Source: an uncultured Eubacterium sp.
GTDB lineage: Bacteria > Bacillota > Clostridia > Lachnospirales > Lachnospiraceae
DNA length: 8,761 bases
Direction of reading: 5' to 3'
Assembly: GCA_905236735.1 (NCBI GenBank)
Contig: CAJOOU010000125.1
Span: 1-8,761 of the forward strand
Below are positions 6,114 to 8,761 of this stretch, one piece after another; the stretch's first letter is position 1; each line of letters starts with the position of its first letter. Below the pieces are notes generated by a model. That model was given only the letters and a program-made list of their open reading frames with translations, made no database searches and was not told the DNA's origin. A program made the position numbers and the translations under genes.

Positions 6114-6812
6114 ATGTTTTTGACATTAAATAATATCAAGAAATCTTATGGCTCGGGGGAGAGCCGGGTAGAAGTTCTAAAGGGGATTGATTTAGAAGTG
6201 GAAAAGGGTTCGTTCGCGGTACTTTTGGGGCCTTCAGGCAGTGGAAAATCGACACTGCTGAATGTTATCGGAGGCATAGACAATGCAGACGATGGCGATA
6301 TTATTATTGATGGTGACAGGATGGCTGATATGAAGGAAAGGCAGCTGACCATGTACAGGAGAAAGCACCTGGGATTTATTTTTCAGATGTACAACCTTAT
6401 TCCAAACCTCACCGTCAGAGAGAATATAGAGGTGGGGGCTTATCTTTCGGACAGGCCGCTTGAAATAAATTCTCTTTTGAGTGTGCTCGGACTGGAAAAC
6501 CATCAGGACAAGCTGCCAAGCCAGCTTTCGGGAGGACAGCAGCAAAGATGTGCGATAGGCAGGGCTATTATTAAAAATCCGGATATTCTTCTTTGTGACG
6601 AGCCTACGGGCGCTCTTGATTACAATACATCCAAGGATATATTAAAACTGATAGAAACCGTAAATAAGACATATGGAAATACGGTGATAATGGTTACTCA
6701 CAATGATGCCATAAAAAATATGGCCGACAGGGTTGTAAAACTCAGAGACGGGCAAATCAGGAAAAATTATATTAACGAAAACAAGATGAGCGCAGATGAG
6801 CTTGACTGGTAG
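6114..6812 (+). CDS. ABC transporter ATP-binding protein (LolD/MacB/SalX-like)
   Basis: This 232-residue ATPase starts at ATG 6114, 6 nt after AAGGAGG. It has all ABC motifs: Walker A GPSGSGKST (39-47), Q-loop Q91 in FQMYNLIPNLTV, signature LSGGQQQR (from 138), Walker B ILLCDEPTG (158-166) with E163, the D-loop ALD, and the switch histidine H196 in VTHND. The wording around the Q-loop and signature is typical of the MacB/LolD/SalX group that works with FtsX-type permeases. In that group ATP binding drives movement of the permease's external domain rather than a normal transmembrane channel. The permease gene follows after 12 nt, so the pair forms one transporter. The substrate is not readable; efflux of peptides or antimicrobials, or lipoprotein/lipid handling, are the family options. 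No solute-binding protein is present, which argues against uptake. Confidence 0.95.
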   Translation: MFLTLNNIKKSYGSGESRVEVLKGIDLEVEKGSFAVLLGPSGSGKSTLLNVIGGIDNADDGDIIIDGDRMADMKERQLTMYRRKHLGFIFQMYNLIPNLTVRENIEVGAYLSDRPLEINSLLSVLGLENHQDKLPSQLSGGQQQRCAIGRAIIKNPDILLCDEPTGALDYNTSKDILKLIETVNKTYGNTVIMVTHNDAIKNMADRVVKLRDGQIRKNYINENKMSADELDW

Positions 6813-6824
6813 GGAGATGAAAAA

Positions 6825-8761
6825 ATGAAAAATCCACTAATGAAAAGAATCCCCCGCGAGCTTAAGAGTGATTTTGGCAAATACCTGGTTATTTTTATCC
6901 TTATGATAATGACCATAGGCCTTATATCGGGATACCTCGTTGCGGCAAATTCACTAATAAGCGCATATAACGAAGGATTCGAAAAATATAATGTAGAAGA
7001 CGGAAAGTTTGAAACAACGGAAATTATGAATAAGGCACAGTTTAAAAATGTCAGCGCACTCGGTGTGAGTCTCTATGAAATGTTCTGTTTTAATGTGTCG
7101 CTATCCAACGATTCAACAATGAGAATATACGCCAAAAGAAGCGAGGTTAATATTGAATGCCTTATGGAAGGCAGTCTTCCCGAAAATCCGGGAGAAATTG
7201 CCATAGACAGGATGTATGCGGACAATAACTTACTTTGCGTGGGAGATGAGATTGAAAGTGCGGATGGTAAAAGAAAATGGACAGTGTGCGGATTTGTGGC
7301 GCTGCCTGATTACAGCTGTCTGTACGAAAACAACAGTGATGCCATGTTTGACGCGAGCTCATTCGGCGTGGGAGTAGTTTCGGAAGAAGAGTTTGACGGA
7401 TATGATAAAGAACTCTTAAATTACTGGTACTCATGGAAGTATGATGACGCTCCGGCAGATGATGATGAGGCAAAAGAAATGAGTGATGATTTTCTTGACA
7501 GCCTTAATGAAGAGGTAAGCCTTGAAGACTATGTACCGGCATATATGAATCTTGCCATTACCTTTACCGGAGACGATTTCGGGGGAGATAAGGTAATGAT
7601 GGAGGTGCTTTTATATATTATTATGGCCATTATAGCCTTTGTATTTGCCGTAACAGTGTCAAATACAATATCAAAGGAAGCAGCGGTAATAGGTACATTA
7701 AGGGCATCGGGATATACCAAGGGAGAACTTATCAGACATTATATGATGATGCCTCTTACCGTTACGCTGATAAGTGCGGCAATAGGTAATATCTGGGGCT
7801 ATACACAGATGAAGAATTTTGTTGCGGGCCTGTATTACGGCAGCTATTCTCTGCCTACATATGAGACGCTCTGGAACGCGGAGGCATTTTTAAAGACGAC
7901 GCTTGCTCCTGTGGTCATAATGATTCTGATTAATTATATTGTTTTAAAGAGCAGGCTGGGCATTATGCCGATAAAGTTCTTAAGGAGAGAACTCAGCAAA
8001 AAAAGGATGAAAAAGGCTTTGCGTCTGCCACATGGTCTGCCTTTCTTCCAAAGGTTTAGACTGAGGGTGATATTTCAAAATATTCCGAACTACATAGTTA
8101 TGTTTTTCGGAATATTTCTGGCAGAGTTTTTGCTTATATTCAGTATTGGTCTGCCACCGCTTCTGGAAAATTTTCAGGAGAATATAGCTGAAAATGTTTT
8201 TTGCGAATATCAGTATATTTTAAAAATGCCGGCGGGCATTACGGATGAAAATCATAAGCTTGAGAGCATGATATCTCTCATACAGTTTTATGACGAAGTG
8301 GAGACTGAAAATGAAGATGCCGAAAAGTTCAGCGTATATACATTAAAGACACCTGAAGATACGGACTACAAGCAGGAAGATGTGATGATATACGGCATTG
8401 AAGAAGGCAGCAGTTATATAGATGCCGACCTTAAGGAGGGTGATGTGTATCTTTCCTATGCAATGGCAGAAAAGTACGGCCTTTCAGAGGGAGACGGAGT
8501 AACTCTTACCGAAGCATATGACGATGATGAATATACATTTACCGTAACGGGTATTTATGATTATGAGGGCGCGGTGTGTATGTTTATGAATATTGATTAT
8601 CTAAATGAATATTTTGAACTGGGCGACGGATTCTTTTGCGGGTATTTGTCGGCAAGTGAAATAACGGATATAGATGAGGAATATATAGGACAGGTAATAA
8701 CGGTGGATTCCCTTACCAAAATATCAAGACAGCTGCTTTTATCTTTCGGAGATATGGTTGA
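6825..8761 (+). CDS. FtsX/MacB-type ABC permease with two external domains, C-terminus outside the window
   Basis: The reading frame from ATG 6825 (GGGAG at 6812-6816, 12 nt after the ATPase stop) stays open for 645 codons to the window end. Membrane helices by eye are TM1 about 20-44, TM2 261-280, TM3 310-328, TM4 358-376 and TM5 423-447. A first external domain lies at about 45-255 and a second from about 448 onward. Between TM2 and TM3 the cytoplasmic segment SKEAAVIGTLRASGYTKGEL matches the FtsX motif that contacts the ATPase. This is the duplicated FtsX layout (TM, external domain, three TMs, repeated), so three more helices and the stop are expected downstream. It differs from BceB permeases, which have a single external domain. 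The first external domain has a very acidic stretch (about 207-222). It should form a homodimer or pseudo-dimer with the ATPase. The exported substrate is unknown. Confidence 0.9.
   Translation, partial: MKNPLMKRIPRELKSDFGKYLVIFILMIMTIGLISGYLVAANSLISAYNEGFEKYNVEDGKFETTEIMNKAQFKNVSALGVSLYEMFCFNVSLSNDSTMRIYAKRSEVNIECLMEGSLPENPGEIAIDRMYADNNLLCVGDEIESADGKRKWTVCGFVALPDYSCLYENNSDAMFDASSFGVGVVSEEEFDGYDKELLNYWYSWKYDDAPADDDEAKEMSDDFLDSLNEEVSLEDYVPAYMNLAITFTGDDFGGDKVMMEVLLYIIMAIIAFVFAVTVSNTISKEAAVIGTLRASGYTKGELIRHYMMMPLTVTLISAAIGNIWGYTQMKNFVAGLYYGSYSLPTYETLWNAEAFLKTTLAPVVIMILINYIVLKSRLGIMPIKFLRRELSKKRMKKALRLPHGLPFFQRFRLRVIFQNIPNYIVMFFGIFLAEFLLIFSIGLPPLLENFQENIAENVFCEYQYILKMPAGITDENHKLESMISLIQFYDEVETENEDAEKFSVYTLKTPEDTDYKQEDVMIYGIEEGSSYIDADLKEGDVYLSYAMAEKYGLSEGDGVTLTEAYDDDEYTFTVTGIYDYEGAVCMFMNIDYLNEYFELGDGFFCGYLSASEITDIDEEYIGQVITVDSLTKISRQLLLSFGDMV

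Noticed and set aside
7162..7473. Minus-strand open frame opposite the permease
   Set aside because: Antisense to the first external domain of the permease, with His/Pro/Ser-rich low-complexity content and no supporting signals.

Overview
The window looks like chromosomal DNA of a low-to-medium GC anaerobic Firmicute, most likely a gut or rumen member of the Lachnospiraceae/Clostridia. The reasons are strong AGGAGG-type ribosome binding sites on every gene, frequent ATA isoleucine codons, a split-subunit biotin-dependent Na+-pump decarboxylase cluster, a clostridial-type NADP glutamate dehydrogenase, and a two-ectodomain FtsX-type ABC permease. This placement is inference from gene content; no rRNA or other marker is present. 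All genes are on the + strand, and I see no mobile element, tRNA, rRNA, CRISPR array or phage gene.

Region 1 (1-3577) is a sodium-translocating decarboxylase operon. In order it holds the C-terminal end of an acyl-CoA carboxyltransferase (cut by the window edge), a small OadG-family membrane anchor, a free-standing biotin carrier protein, the OadB-type Na+-pump beta subunit, and a pyruvate/oxaloacetate carboxyltransferase without its own biotin domain. The genes are 10-22 nt apart. The notable point is that two carboxyltransferases of different families (CoA-ester and 2-oxoacid) appear to share one biotin carrier and one Na+ pump. That arrangement could decarboxylate either substrate to export Na+, or transfer carboxyl groups between an acyl-CoA and pyruvate (an inference).

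Region 2 (3578-4512) holds a short-chain dehydrogenase/reductase, separated by 115 nt from the decarboxylase operon and followed by a strong rho-independent terminator. It may be read through from upstream or from a weak promoter of its own.

Region 3 (4546-6035) is a monocistronic unit for NADP-type glutamate dehydrogenase (gdhA), with a good sigma-A promoter, a short leader and its own terminator. Its codon use (few ATA Ile codons) differs from its neighbours and suggests high expression.

Region 4 (6047-8761) starts with a near-consensus sigma-A promoter decorated by two inverted repeats (candidate operators). It drives an ABC ATPase and a large FtsX/MacB-type permease that runs off the right edge. 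Its substrate cannot be read from the sequence; lipid, peptide or antimicrobial export are the usual possibilities.

The most interesting item is the dual-carboxyltransferase Na+-pump cluster. I do not see a clearly unprecedented system, and most genes belong to well-known families.
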